Shown here one piece after another: positions 34,503 through 43,343 of a stretch of 62,452 nt of DNA. The position numbers and the translations under genes were made by a program. This DNA is from Collinsella sp. Lineage in GTDB: Bacteria > Actinomycetota > Coriobacteriia > Coriobacteriales > Coriobacteriaceae. The stretch is taken from the NCBI GenBank assembly GCA_031292915.1, contig JAUMSH010000069.1:1-62452 (forward strand). The letters run 5' to 3'. Position 1 is the stretch's first letter. Each line of letters begins with the position of its first letter. Below the pieces are notes generated by a model. That model did no database searches, had not been told where the DNA came from, and worked only from the letters and a program-made list of their open reading frames with translations.

Positions 34503-34823
34503 GTCTTCGCTTCGCCTATCTACTGGTTTGATATCACCGCGCAGGAGAAAGCCGCCATTGACCGCCTGTACGCCTTCGGTGCCACGGGTTTCCCGTTCAC
34601 CAAGACGGCCCTTTTACTCGATAGCCACAGCGAGGGCGTCTATGATGCGGAGATCGCTATGTACAAGTCAACCTGCGCGTACTGCAAATGGGAGGACCAG
34701 GGCATTGTCACCGTTAGCGGTATGACCGAGCGCGACAGCATGGCATCGTCGCCCAAGTTGGAAGAGGTGCGAGAGCTCGCTCGCAAGCTGGCCTAAGGGC
34801 AAGAAGAACGCATGGCAATCGGT
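34413..34823 (+). repeat. Direct repeat copy B, internally deleted
   Basis: Matches 31281-31935 but lacks about 240 bases, from the end of the ribosome-binding leader to codon 80 of the flavin reductase. The deletion joins GGGAG of the leader to TCTTCGCTTCG of the gene; both parental ends contain a CTT, so a short-homology deletion is likely. Confidence 0.85.
34503..34796 (+). pseudogene. 3' fragment of flavin reductase duplicate
   Basis: The last 97 codons of the flavin reductase at 31378, beginning at VFASPIYWFD, with three residue changes (Ala to Glu, Ser to Pro, Arg to Lys near the end). The FMN phosphate loop and cysteine group are deleted, so the product cannot be a working flavoprotein. 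Confidence 0.9.
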
Positions 34824-34961
34824 TGTATCGCGAGTATATGAATAGGGGTGTATTCCCTCAAGTACCGTATAGAACAATTTTTAAACGCAGAAAAATAACT
34901 GGAAACAAATTAATCCGCGTTAAAATATTGTCAAAAAGAAGTTCATGAGGGAAGGTTGCGT

Positions 34962-36251
34962 ATGCGTCGCAAGGCAGACGAGCTCCTTAGGGAATGGCGA
35001 GACAGGGCTGATAGAAAACCTTTGCTGGTCAAAGGCGTGCGCCAGTGTGGCAAGACCTATCTGCTCAGAACGTACGCTCAGGATCTTTTCGAATCGGTTG
35101 TCTACGTTAATCTTGAGAACGACTGGCCGGCGCGAGCGGATTTTTCGGGCGGTCTTGACCCTCATTCGATCGTACGCGCGATCGAGGCTCGTACGGGACA
35201 GCGTATCGTGCCTGGCAAAACTTTACTGTTCATTGACGAGATCCAGGCATGTGAGGAAGCACTTACTTCCCTTAAATATTTTTGCGAAGATGCTCCCGAG
35301 TATTACGTTGCGGCTGCTGGGTCGCTTCTTGGGGTTGCCATTAACCATCAGTCGTATTCGTTCCCCGTTGGAAAGACCGACTTGATTGAGATGGCTCCAC
35401 TCGATTTCGAGGAGTTTCTCTGGGCGATGGGGCACGATCAACTGGTCGACGAGATACGCTCATCATTCGAGTCAATGGGTCCTCTTGCGCCAAGCCTTCA
35501 TGAACAGGCGCTTGGGCTCTATCGACAGTATCTTGTTGTTGGCGGAATGCCCGAGGCGGTCCAAACGTACATCGATGATCAGTCAATCATTGATGTGGCC
35601 GAAAAGCATCGGATTATTCTCGACGGATATTCCGCCGACACCAATAAATATGCTGATGAACGCTTGAGCGCAAAGACGCGTGCGTGCTTCGATTCCATTC
35701 CGCAGCAGCTTGCCAAAGAGAATCGTAAATTTCAATACAAGGTAGTGCGAGCGGGGGGCAATGCGTCTCTCTTTGGAGATGCTCTCGACTGGCTTGTATT
35801 GTCGGGTACGGTAGCGCGCTGCAGCCTAGTCGGGCAGATCGAAAGCCCTTTAGAGGCCTTCGTTAACCCTTCTGCTTTTAAAATCTATCAGGCGGATACA
35901 GGGCTGCTCGTCTCCAAGGCCGGTGCTCAACGCGCCGATATTCTTGCCGGTATCGGCGGCACATTCATGGGTGCACTTACCGAAAACTATGTTGCCCAAC
36001 AGCTTTCAGCCATGGGCTATCCGTTACATTATTGGACGCGAGATAATCGTGCGGAAATCGACTTTGTAGTGGAGAAGCAGGGATGCTTGTCTGCGATTGA
36101 AGTCAAGGCGGGGGAGAACACAAGATCTCGAAGTCTGTCCTCACTTAAAAAGACCCATCCGGGCGTGCGCCTTATCAGGCTATCGACTAAGCCCTTTGGA
36201 ATGAATGATGGGCTTATGTCTGTTCCACTTTATGCGTCATTTTGTCTATAG
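34962..36251 (+). CDS. AAA ATPase with DUF4143 domain
   Basis: A 429-residue P-loop protein: Walker A GVRQCGKTYLL (about 24-34), Walker B TLLFIDEIQAC, sensor-like AAGSLLGVA, and a C-terminal DUF4143 nuclease-like part with ENYVAQQLSAMG, a DNRAEIDFV stretch and AIEVKAGEN, the last resembling a PD-(D/E)XK core (D, EVK). The ATG at 34962 follows GGGAAGG. These ATPases are common in host-associated bacteria but have no agreed role. It is alone, ending at a strong bidirectional terminator. Confidence 0.9.
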   Translation: MRRKADELLREWRDRADRKPLLVKGVRQCGKTYLLRTYAQDLFESVVYVNLENDWPARADFSGGLDPHSIVRAIEARTGQRIVPGKTLLFIDEIQACEEALTSLKYFCEDAPEYYVAAAGSLLGVAINHQSYSFPVGKTDLIEMAPLDFEEFLWAMGHDQLVDEIRSSFESMGPLAPSLHEQALGLYRQYLVVGGMPEAVQTYIDDQSIIDVAEKHRIILDGYSADTNKYADERLSAKTRACFDSIPQQLAKENRKFQYKVVRAGGNASLFGDALDWLVLSGTVARCSLVGQIESPLEAFVNPSAFKIYQADTGLLVSKAGAQRADILAGIGGTFMGALTENYVAQQLSAMGYPLHYWTRDNRAEIDFVVEKQGCLSAIEVKAGENTRSRSLSSLKKTHPGVRLIRLSTKPFGMNDGLMSVPLYASFCL

Positions 36252-36273
36252 GGATGATGCTGCTGTAATGCAT

Positions 36274-36311
36274 GGGGCCCGGAGCGCAGCATTTACTGCG
36301 CTCCGGGCCCC
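36274..36311. terminator. 16-bp stem between convergent genes
   Basis: GGGGCCCGGAGCGCAG (36274-36289) pairs perfectly with its inverse at 36296-36311 around CATTTA. There is no U-run on either side, so it is a very stable roadblock hairpin between the DUF4143 gene and the convergent topoisomerase gene. Confidence 0.7.
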
Positions 36312-36349
36312 GCTGGTTTGTGGCTTGGAACAGTTCGACTGCCGTCGTC

Positions 36350-38590
36350 CTAGTCAAACAAGCTCGGCATGTCGTTTTCTTTCATGAGGGCACCGGCAGA
36401 GGGGAGGCTCTGCGCGGTAAACTTCTCGGCCGAGACGCCGGCGCCAAGGATTTCTTCGGTCGTGCCGACGGTGGTGACCGAGCGGCCCTTCTTGGCCGTA
36501 AAGGCCTGGACGCCCTGCGTGTTGGTGGTCGTCTTGGTCTTGAGCAGCGACGTGTTGAAGTTCATCAGGCGATAGTCGCTCGAGACCAGCGCGATGTCGC
36601 GGTCCTCCTTGAGCACCTGGGCATACAGCAGCTTGCTGCCACCGTAGATGGCGTTCTTAAGGCGCTTGCGGTTGGTCTTGGTGACGTATCCAGAAAGCGC
36701 GACGCGCACCACGCGGCCGTTCTCAAAGACGAACAGCACGTCGGCCTTGTAGTCCTCGGGGTCGATGACCCAGATCACGCTCTCGTCGGGTTCCATCTCA
36801 AGATCGGTCGGCAGGTACGAGCCCAGCTGGGCCGACTTGGTGTCCTCAAACGCCGCAACCTTGCACTTGTACACCTGGCTCTTGTTGGTAAAGACCAGCA
36901 GCTCGTGGGTGTTGGAGGACGGGAACTCGATAAAGGGTTTGTCGCCGTCCTTGTACTTGAGCGTGGTCGCCTTCTTGAGTACGCGGTCCGTCATCTTCTT
37001 AAGGTAGCCATCGCGCGAGAGCATGATGGTGACCGGGTACTCCTCGACCTCGGGTTCCAAGCTCACCTCGATGACCTCATGGGGCTCGATCCTGCCCGTG
37101 CGACGCGGCATCACATATTTCTTGTTGACCGCGGCCAACTCGTCACTGATGACCTTCTTGATGTTGTCTTCGCTCGAGAGAATCTCCTCCAGCTCGGCAA
37201 TCTCGCCCTCAAGCTTGGCGATGTCCTTGGTGCGGTTGAGAATGTACTCCTCGTTGATGTTGCGGAGCTTAAGTTCGGCAACAAACTCGGCCTGGGTCTC
37301 GTCGATATCGAAACCCTTCATAAGGTTGGGCACGACCTCGGCTTCGAGCTTGGTGCCGCGGATGATGGCGATGGCCTTGTCGATGTCGAGCAGGATCGCC
37401 TCAAGGCCGTGCAGCAGGTGCAGGCGCTCGGACTTTTTGCCCAGGTCAAAGTTGATGCGTCGACGCGTGGACTCAATACGCCACTTGACCCACTCGTGCA
37501 AGATCTGGCGCACGCCCATAACGCGGGGGTAGCCGTCGACCAGTACGTTGAAGTTGCACGAGAACGAGTCTTGCAGCGTGGTCGAGCGATAGAGCTTGGC
37601 CATGAGCTTGTCGGGGTCGACACCGCGCTTAAGGTCGATGGCGATGCGCAGACCCGACAGGTCGGTCTCGTCACGGATGTCAGCGATCTCCTTGACCTTG
37701 CCTTCTTTGGAAAGCTTGACGATACGCTCGATGATGACATCGGTCTTGGTGGTGTAGGGGATTTCGTAGACCTCGATGATGCGCTCTTCGGGAATCCAGC
37801 GCCAGCGGGAGCGGATTTGGAAGCTGCCAAGGCCGGTCTCGATAATCTTTTCCATCTCCTCGCGGCGGTAGATGATCTCGCCGCCGGTCGAGAAGTCGGG
37901 CATGGGCATGTACTCGAGCAGGTCGCAATCGGGATCCTTGAGGTAGTGCATCGTTGCGGTACAGACCTCGTTGAGGTTGAAACCGCAGATGTCAGACGCC
38001 ATGGCGACGCCGATGCCCTTATTGGCCGAGACAAGGATGTTCGGGAACGTGGTGGGCAGCAGACGCGGTTCCTTCATGGCGCCGTCGTAGCTGTCGACGA
38101 AGTCGACCGGGTCCTTGTCGATGTCCTTGAAGATCTCGGCGCTGATGGGGGAGAGCTTGGCTTCGGTATAACGCGAGGCGGCGTAGCTCAGGTCGCCCGA
38201 ATAGTACTTGCCAAAGTTGCCCTTCGACTCAACGAACGGTGCGAGCAACGCCTCGTTGCCGGTTGCCAGGCGCACCATCGTCTCGTAGATCGCGGCATCG
38301 CCGTGCGGGTTGAGCTTCATGGTCTGGCCCACGATGTTGGCGCTCTTCTGGCGCTCGCCCTTGAGCAGACCCATCTTGTACATGGTGTAGAGCAGCTTGC
38401 GGTGCGAGGGCTTAAAGCCGTCGATCTCGGGGAACGCACGCGAGACGTTGACGCTCATGGCGTAGGGCATGTAGTTGACCTCGAGCGTCTGCGTGATCGG
38501 CTGGTCGGTGACCTCGGAGTGCAGGCCGATGACGTTCTCGGCGTTGACCTGCTTTTTCTTTGGCTGGTTCTTCGTCTTCTTCTTTGCCAC
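36350..38590 (-). CDS. Type IIA topoisomerase subunit A (ParC/GyrA-like)
   Basis: A 746-residue DNA cleavage subunit. The winged-helix DNA-cutting region carries Arg140-Tyr141 (AASRYTEAKLSP), the Tyr being the nucleophile. HGDAAIYETMVRLA (96-109) is the quinolone pocket region, here with Asp98-Ala99 where gyrase usually has Ser. The C-terminal beta-propeller (about 500-740) lacks a recognisable gyrase box, so decatenation (topoisomerase IV-like) is more likely than supercoiling. It lies 46 bases after the B subunit gene and is co-transcribed with it. Coriobacteria usually carry regular gyrA/gyrB elsewhere. Confidence 0.9.
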   Translation of the reverse strand: MAKKKTKNQPKKKQVNAENVIGLHSEVTDQPITQTLEVNYMPYAMSVNVSRAFPEIDGFKPSHRKLLYTMYKMGLLKGERQKSANIVGQTMKLNPHGDAAIYETMVRLATGNEALLAPFVESKGNFGKYYSGDLSYAASRYTEAKLSPISAEIFKDIDKDPVDFVDSYDGAMKEPRLLPTTFPNILVSANKGIGVAMASDICGFNLNEVCTATMHYLKDPDCDLLEYMPMPDFSTGGEIIYRREEMEKIIETGLGSFQIRSRWRWIPEERIIEVYEIPYTTKTDVIIERIVKLSKEGKVKEIADIRDETDLSGLRIAIDLKRGVDPDKLMAKLYRSTTLQDSFSCNFNVLVDGYPRVMGVRQILHEWVKWRIESTRRRINFDLGKKSERLHLLHGLEAILLDIDKAIAIIRGTKLEAEVVPNLMKGFDIDETQAEFVAELKLRNINEEYILNRTKDIAKLEGEIAELEEILSSEDNIKKVISDELAAVNKKYVMPRRTGRIEPHEVIEVSLEPEVEEYPVTIMLSRDGYLKKMTDRVLKKATTLKYKDGDKPFIEFPSSNTHELLVFTNKSQVYKCKVAAFEDTKSAQLGSYLPTDLEMEPDESVIWVIDPEDYKADVLFVFENGRVVRVALSGYVTKTNRKRLKNAIYGGSKLLYAQVLKEDRDIALVSSDYRLMNFNTSLLKTKTTTNTQGVQAFTAKKGRSVTTVGTTEEILGAGVSAEKFTAQSLPSAGALMKENDMPSLFD

Positions 38591-38635
38591 GATATCCTCT
38601 TGAACTTCTTAAGGGCCGTCGTTATCGATTTGCTG

Positions 38636-40633
38636 CTACTGCAGGTCCAGCTGGTCCAGGTATTCCTTGCCATGCTCTGAGATATGGCGCTTGCGGCCTG
38701 CCTCGTCATTGCCCAGCAACAGGTTGAACATGGTCTCCATCTTGGTGACGTCCTCGGGCTCCACCTTGATCAGACGACGCGTCTCGGGGTTCATAGTGGT
38801 GAGCCACATCATGTCCGGGTCGTTCTCACCAAGACCCTTGGAGCGGTTGATGGAGCACTTTTGGTCGCCAATCTCCTTGAGGATGCCGTTCTTCTCGAGC
38901 TCGGTGTAGGCAAAGTAGGTCTTCTCTTTGCAGTTGATCTCGTAGAGCGGCGATTCGGCGATATACACGTAACCCTCGTCGATAAGCGTGGGCACCAGGC
39001 GGTAGAGCATGGTGAGCACGAGCGTACGGATGTGATAACCGTCGACGTCGGCGTCCGTACAGATGATGACCTTGTTCCAGTTGAGGTTGTCCAGGTCAAA
39101 GGCACCAAGGTTCTTGATGCGCTTGTCCTTGATCTCCACACCGCAGCCCAGCACGCGCATAAGGTCCATGATGATGTCGGACTTAAAGATGCGCGGATAG
39201 TCCTCCTTCAGGCAGTTGAGGATCTTACCGCGGACGGGCATAACGCCCTGGAACTCGGCATCGCGCGAGGTGCGAATGGCGCCTGCCGCCGAGTCGCCCT
39301 CTACGATGTAGATCTCGCGGCGGCTCTTGTCCTTGGAGCGGCAGTCGATGAATTTCTGCACGCGGTTGGCCATGTCGGTCTTCTGCTGCAGGTTGGTCTT
39401 GATGCTCTGGCGCGTCTTCTCGGCATTCTCGCGCGAGCGCTTGTTGATGAGCACCTGCTCCATGATCTTGTTGGCGGCGTCTTTGTTCTCGATCAAGTAG
39501 GTCGAGAGGCGTTCCTTAAAGAATGCCGTCATGGCCTGCTGGATAAAGCGGTTATTGATGGCCTTCTTGGTCTGGTTCTCGTAGGACGTCTGAGTGGAGA
39601 AGCAGTTGGTCACCAGCACCAGGCAGTCCTGGACGTCCTGCCATTTGATGCCGCTCTCGTTTTTGTTGTACTTGCCCTGTTGCTTAATGTAGGCATCGAT
39701 GGCACTGGTCAGAGCGCTACGGGCCGCTTTCTCGGGCGAGCCGCCGTTCTCAAGCCACGATGAGTTGTGGTAGTACTCCTGCATCATGAAGGTGCGCGAG
39801 AAGCACATGCATGCGGTGATTTTTACGTTGTAGTCGGGCAGGTCCTCGCGATCGCGACCGCGACGGTCGGCTTCGATAAAGAAGGGCTCGGTGAGATAGT
39901 CGGTGCCGACCTTCTCGAGCACGTAGTCCTCGATACCCTTGGGATAGCAGAAGTCCTCTTCGGTAAATTCGCCATCATCGACCTCGATGCGCAGACGGAA
40001 GGTCACGTTGGCGTTGACCACGGCCTGACGGCGCATGGTCTCGCGATACCAATCGTGAGGAATGCTAATCGAGGTAAAGACCTCAAGATCGGGGCGCCAC
40101 TTGATGGTGGTGCCGGTGCGGTTCTCGTCGCTGGGCTCAATTTCGAGTGCCTTCTTTTTGGCGCCGACAACCTTGCCCTTCTTAAAGTGTAAGGAGTACT
40201 TGTTGCCGTCACGCCAGACGGTGACGTCCATGTACTCGGAAGCGTACTGAGTCGCGCAGGAGCCCAGGCCGTTGGTGCCGAGCGAGAAGTCGTAGTCGCC
40301 GCCCTGGTTATTGTTGTATTTGCCGCCGGCGTAGAGCTCGCAAAAGACGAGCTCCCAGTTAAAGCGCTTCTCGGAAGGGTTCCAGTCGAGCGGGCAGCCG
40401 CGGCCGTTGTCCTCTACCTGAATGGAGCCATCGCGAAAGGCGGTAAGGGTGATGAGCTTGCCGTAGCCCTGGCGCGCCTCGTCAACGGCGTTGGACAGAA
40501 TCTCGAAGGCAGCGTGTGCACAGCCATCGAGTCCGTCCGAGCCAAAGATAACGGCAGGGCGCAGGCGTACGCGCTCCTCGTCCTTGAGCTGGCGGATACT
40601 GTCGTTACCATAGTTTGCGGTGTTTTTTGCCAT
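38636..40633 (-). CDS. Type IIA topoisomerase subunit B (ParE/GyrB-like)
   Basis: A 665-residue ATPase subunit. GHKL motifs: ILSNAVDEA (45-53), DNGRGCP (75-81) and GTNGLGSCATQYAS (119-132). The Toprim domain shows EGDSAAGA and DADVDGYHIRTL, and the end keeps GLGENDPDMMW. It passes one DNA duplex through another with its A subunit. The first 'NGRGCPLDWNPSEKRFNW' loop differs from standard GyrB (which has GIPV), in line with a separate topoisomerase lineage. Promoter lies in the gap 40634-40790. Confidence 0.9.
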   Translation of the reverse strand: MAKNTANYGNDSIRQLKDEERVRLRPAVIFGSDGLDGCAHAAFEILSNAVDEARQGYGKLITLTAFRDGSIQVEDNGRGCPLDWNPSEKRFNWELVFCELYAGGKYNNNQGGDYDFSLGTNGLGSCATQYASEYMDVTVWRDGNKYSLHFKKGKVVGAKKKALEIEPSDENRTGTTIKWRPDLEVFTSISIPHDWYRETMRRQAVVNANVTFRLRIEVDDGEFTEEDFCYPKGIEDYVLEKVGTDYLTEPFFIEADRRGRDREDLPDYNVKITACMCFSRTFMMQEYYHNSSWLENGGSPEKAARSALTSAIDAYIKQQGKYNKNESGIKWQDVQDCLVLVTNCFSTQTSYENQTKKAINNRFIQQAMTAFFKERLSTYLIENKDAANKIMEQVLINKRSRENAEKTRQSIKTNLQQKTDMANRVQKFIDCRSKDKSRREIYIVEGDSAAGAIRTSRDAEFQGVMPVRGKILNCLKEDYPRIFKSDIIMDLMRVLGCGVEIKDKRIKNLGAFDLDNLNWNKVIICTDADVDGYHIRTLVLTMLYRLVPTLIDEGYVYIAESPLYEINCKEKTYFAYTELEKNGILKEIGDQKCSINRSKGLGENDPDMMWLTTMNPETRRLIKVEPEDVTKMETMFNLLLGNDEAGRKRHISEHGKEYLDQLDLQ

Positions 40634-40790
40634 ACTCGCTCTCTCGGTGCTCCCTTGCTGCGTTTAAGTCATATAGATAGTCAAGGTAGCATAGCCCAGC
40701 CCACAGACGATTCCAACCAACACGAAATCCATCGAACAATCGTTCGGTTAGATAATGAATGCTTGGAATGCGGGAGGGACCTGTCCTGTC

Positions 40791-42173
40791 CTATCCAAAC
40801 ATCTGCGGCAGGTCGATGAAGACGGTTCGATCGCTTTTGCCGGCTTCGAAGCCCGAACGGGAGAAGAATCCATAGCGATGGCACTTGAGCCCCGTTGCCT
40901 CGACTTGGGCGATTTCCTCGTCGACCATTTTTTGCGTGACGGGGGATTTGCGGAACTTTGCTTCGTAGAATGCGTAACCCTCGGGGTCTTGCGTTACCAC
41001 ATCGAATTCGCCGCTCGTTTTGTTTGCGGGATCGTCGTACCAGTACTTGCCTATGGCGTCGAAAGCCGGTTCGATCTTGCCGGTCCTGTTCTGCCGCACG
41101 AGGTATTGACGGCAGATCTCCTCGAACATATGAGGAACGTAGTTTTCCTCGAAGTCTTGGGAGACGTGACGATCATAGAAGACTTCCGGGTCGAGCAGCT
41201 GACGCGCCGAGGCATTGCGGAAAACATAGCGATAGTAAAAGAGCGAAAGCGGATCCACTACAAAGTAGCCAGACTTGCGCTTGTTCGTAGGGTCGTTGAT
41301 GGGTGCACGCTTTTGGACGATTTCGAGTGACATGAGCTTGTCGAGCACGTCTGCCATGGCCGGACCGCTCGAGACGTGCGACTGTGCCAGCACGTCCCCC
41401 CAACGGGAGTAACCTTGTGCGAGAGCCCCGAAAACTTCGTTGGCGTTGGTCATCTTCGAGATCTCGGCGTTGAGATAGGACGGCACCTCGCTTTCTAAGC
41501 GTGCGCCAGGTTCCGTGACGAGCTCGATGATGTTGTCGCGTACGCTTTGGGATTGATCGATGAGGCGATTGTAAAAGGGGATGCCGCCAAAAACGCTATA
41601 GAGCAGCACCTTGTCCTCGGGCGAGAACGCGGGATAGAACTTCGCAGCGTCAAAGTAATCCATGGGCTTAAGCTCGAGCGCGAGATCAATTCGCCCGTAG
41701 AGGGGGCTTTCATGCTCGATGAGGGATTTCATAATCTCAACGTAGGAGCCGCACAGGACAATGTTTAAACGTGAGTCCTCCCTGTGGGCGTCGATTGAGG
41801 TCTGAAGAATGCTGTCTAAGCCTTTAACCGCATCTCTCAAGTAGGGGTATTCGTCGAGAACGAGGGTAATGTTCTTGTCTTTGGCTTGGGCAAACAGAAA
41901 TTCGATGAGCTCACGGATGCCTGTGAAGGCGAGCGGAGGAAAGCTCAGCGCTTCAGCAACAAGGACGGACAGACTCTCGAGGTTGTCTGCCTCGGAGGTT
42001 TGGCGGCACTCGTAATAGACCGTTGCGACGTCCGACAAATCGGTTAGCGCCTGCTTGATGAGCTCACTTTTTCCGACGCGACGCCTGCCGTAAATGAGAA
42101 CATTGCGCTGCTCGGGTGCTTTGAGCGTTTTCTTAATACGGGCGAGTTCACGCTCCCTGCCAATGAATTCCAC
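40791..42173 (-). CDS. AAA ATPase with DUF234 domain
   Basis: A 460-residue archaeal-type ATPase: Walker A YGRRRVGKSELI (about 29-40), Walker B ITLVLDEYPYL, sensor VLCGSYVEIM, then a winged helix (SSGPAMADVLDKLMSLEIV) and a DUF234 nuclease-like end with GEFDVVTQD and FYEAKFRKSP. The pattern of Asp and Glu-X-Lys again resembles PD-(D/E)XK enzymes. Three 18-bp repeats lie just upstream of its start, between it and a divergent gene. Role unknown. Confidence 0.9.
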   Translation of the reverse strand: MEFIGRERELARIKKTLKAPEQRNVLIYGRRRVGKSELIKQALTDLSDVATVYYECRQTSEADNLESLSVLVAEALSFPPLAFTGIRELIEFLFAQAKDKNITLVLDEYPYLRDAVKGLDSILQTSIDAHREDSRLNIVLCGSYVEIMKSLIEHESPLYGRIDLALELKPMDYFDAAKFYPAFSPEDKVLLYSVFGGIPFYNRLIDQSQSVRDNIIELVTEPGARLESEVPSYLNAEISKMTNANEVFGALAQGYSRWGDVLAQSHVSSGPAMADVLDKLMSLEIVQKRAPINDPTNKRKSGYFVVDPLSLFYYRYVFRNASARQLLDPEVFYDRHVSQDFEENYVPHMFEEICRQYLVRQNRTGKIEPAFDAIGKYWYDDPANKTSGEFDVVTQDPEGYAFYEAKFRKSPVTQKMVDEEIAQVEATGLKCHRYGFFSRSGFEAGKSDRTVFIDLPQMFG

Positions 42174-42190
42174 TTACTCGGTTCCTTCCG

Positions 42191-42277
42191 ACTCGGTTTT
42201 GTCCGAGTTAATTGTATCGCATGGATCAGTTTATGCTCGAGTTTACTCGGACAAAACCGAGTCGGTTCTGTCCGAGT
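42191..42277. repeat. Three copies of an 18-bp dyad upstream of the DUF234 ATPase
   Basis: ACTCGGTTTTGTCCGAGT at 42191-42208 recurs inverted at 42245-42262 and again with two changes at 42260-42277. Each unit is itself a dyad (ACTCGG, six bases, CCGAGT). The first unit starts 18 bases before the ATPase start codon. This is an operator array or recognition site, perhaps for the ATPase itself. Confidence 0.75.
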
Positions 42278-42340
42278 AAGTTTGAATAGTGAACCGAAGT
42301 TGTAATGTCCGCATGGCGATGTCGGACATGGTTTTCATAA

Positions 42341-42411
42341 TGACAGATATAGTTGACATTGTCTGATATATGCAATATATTTCTGTCATGTTGCAACGGA
42401 TATCTGTCCAT
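42341..42411 (+). promoter_or_regulatory. Consensus promoter with ATATCTGTC-type operator sites
   Basis: TTGACA (42353-42358), 17 bases, TATATT (42376-42381) is a near-perfect housekeeping promoter for the Xre gene. Copies of one motif surround it: TGACAGATAT (42341-42350), TTTCTGTCAT near 42381-42390 and GGATATCTGTCC near 42400-42411. They likely let the Xre protein repress itself. Confidence 0.75.
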
Positions 42412-42429
42412 TACTACGAAAGGAACTCC

Positions 42430-42660
42430 ATGCCGGGCAAAAAGAACCTACGCATGAAGGCGGCGCGCGCGGCGGTTGGCCTTTCGCAAGCTGACTTGGC
42501 CGAGGCCGTGGGCGTTACGCGCCAGACTATCGGCCTAATCGAGGCGGGCGGCTATAACCCCACGCTCAATTTATGTGTGGCGATCTGCAAAGCGCTACGC
42601 GTTACGTTGAACGATCTGTTTTGGGAAGACGGGATCGACGTCGACCCTAACGCTCTTTAG
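42430..42660 (+). CDS. Xre-family HTH regulator
   Basis: A 76-residue HTH protein of the YozG/Bacillus 'MKAARAAVGLSQADLAEAVGVTRQTIGLIEAGGYNP' type (HTH at about 11-46), ending LNDLFWEDGI. AAAGGAAC sets the start at 42430. It is nine bases before a membrane protein gene; such pairs (small Xre regulator plus multi-span protein) are common, and the regulator usually controls the pair. Confidence 0.9.
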   Translation: MPGKKNLRMKAARAAVGLSQADLAEAVGVTRQTIGLIEAGGYNPTLNLCVAICKALRVTLNDLFWEDGIDVDPNAL

Positions 42661-42669
42661 GAGTTCGCT

Positions 42670-43254
42670 ATGAAATTTGAAGATTTAAAACTCGTGCAAA
42701 AGTGGCGTGAATATGCCGGCCCAAAGGATGAGCGCCTGGAGGCTGAGAGCGCGAAGATCTACAAGATTGGTTTCGTGCTGCTTTCGTTTGGCATGTTGAT
42801 GATATTTTTCTACCAGTTTATAGCTCGACAGGTTGCGTGGGTTCACAGCGACGCCAGTGAAATGCCGCATGGCTTTGCAACGCCGTTCGAGGCAGCCATG
42901 TATTTGTGGCTCGTTCTCGTGATGTTGATTTGCGCAGGACTGCAAACGCGGAAGGGCTATGTCGATACCAATCGTTTTGGGCAAACCGAGCATCTTCCTG
43001 TTGGATATTTCCTGCTTCTCAGCGGTCTTAGCGGCGCCGCGTTCGCGCTTGTTATTGCCGCAATGCGCTGTATCGCTGAGGCGCAGATCGTACCGCTCGA
43101 AAGCGTCTTTTGGTTGGCGAACCTGGCCACGGGCGTGTTCTGCGGTGCGACGATTTTCGCGGCCACGTTTGCTGCCCTGTGCGCAACGTTTTTCACGGCG
43201 AAAAGACGCCGTGCCAAGCTCGAGGCAGAACTCGACTCCACTGACGATAACTAA
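42670..43254 (+). CDS. Four-helix membrane protein coupled to Xre regulator
   Basis: A 194-residue protein with a cytoplasmic start (ERLEAESAKIYKIGF) and four hydrophobic segments at about 35-53, 74-92, 117-137 and 147-172, then a basic tail with KRRRAKLEAEL. The 'DERLEAES-KIYKIGF' start resembles DUF6773-like partners of Xre regulators. GGAG precedes the ATG. Function unknown. Confidence 0.7.
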   Translation: MKFEDLKLVQKWREYAGPKDERLEAESAKIYKIGFVLLSFGMLMIFFYQFIARQVAWVHSDASEMPHGFATPFEAAMYLWLVLVMLICAGLQTRKGYVDTNRFGQTEHLPVGYFLLLSGLSGAAFALVIAAMRCIAEAQIVPLESVFWLANLATGVFCGATIFAATFAALCATFFTAKRRRAKLEAELDSTDDN

Positions 43255-43259
43255 TGCGC

Positions 43260-43298
43260 AATGGGCTGGCTCTGGGTATCCAGAACCAGCCCATTTGA
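43260..43298. terminator. Hairpin between convergent genes
   Basis: AATGGGCTGG (43260-43269) pairs with CCAGCCCATT (43286-43295), with a further CTGG/CCAG inside. The U-tract is poor. It lies between the membrane protein gene and the end of the large surface protein gene. Confidence 0.65.
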
Positions 43299-43343
43299 TG
43301 TTCGACGAGCCGAGTTGGCGTCTCTCACAAAAGTAACTAGGAG

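Noticed and set aside
36272..38680. Long plus-strand open frame opposite the topoisomerase A gene
   Set aside because: It is an antisense shadow of a GC-rich gene: rich in Gly, Val, Leu, Asp, with no ribosome binding site and no domain.
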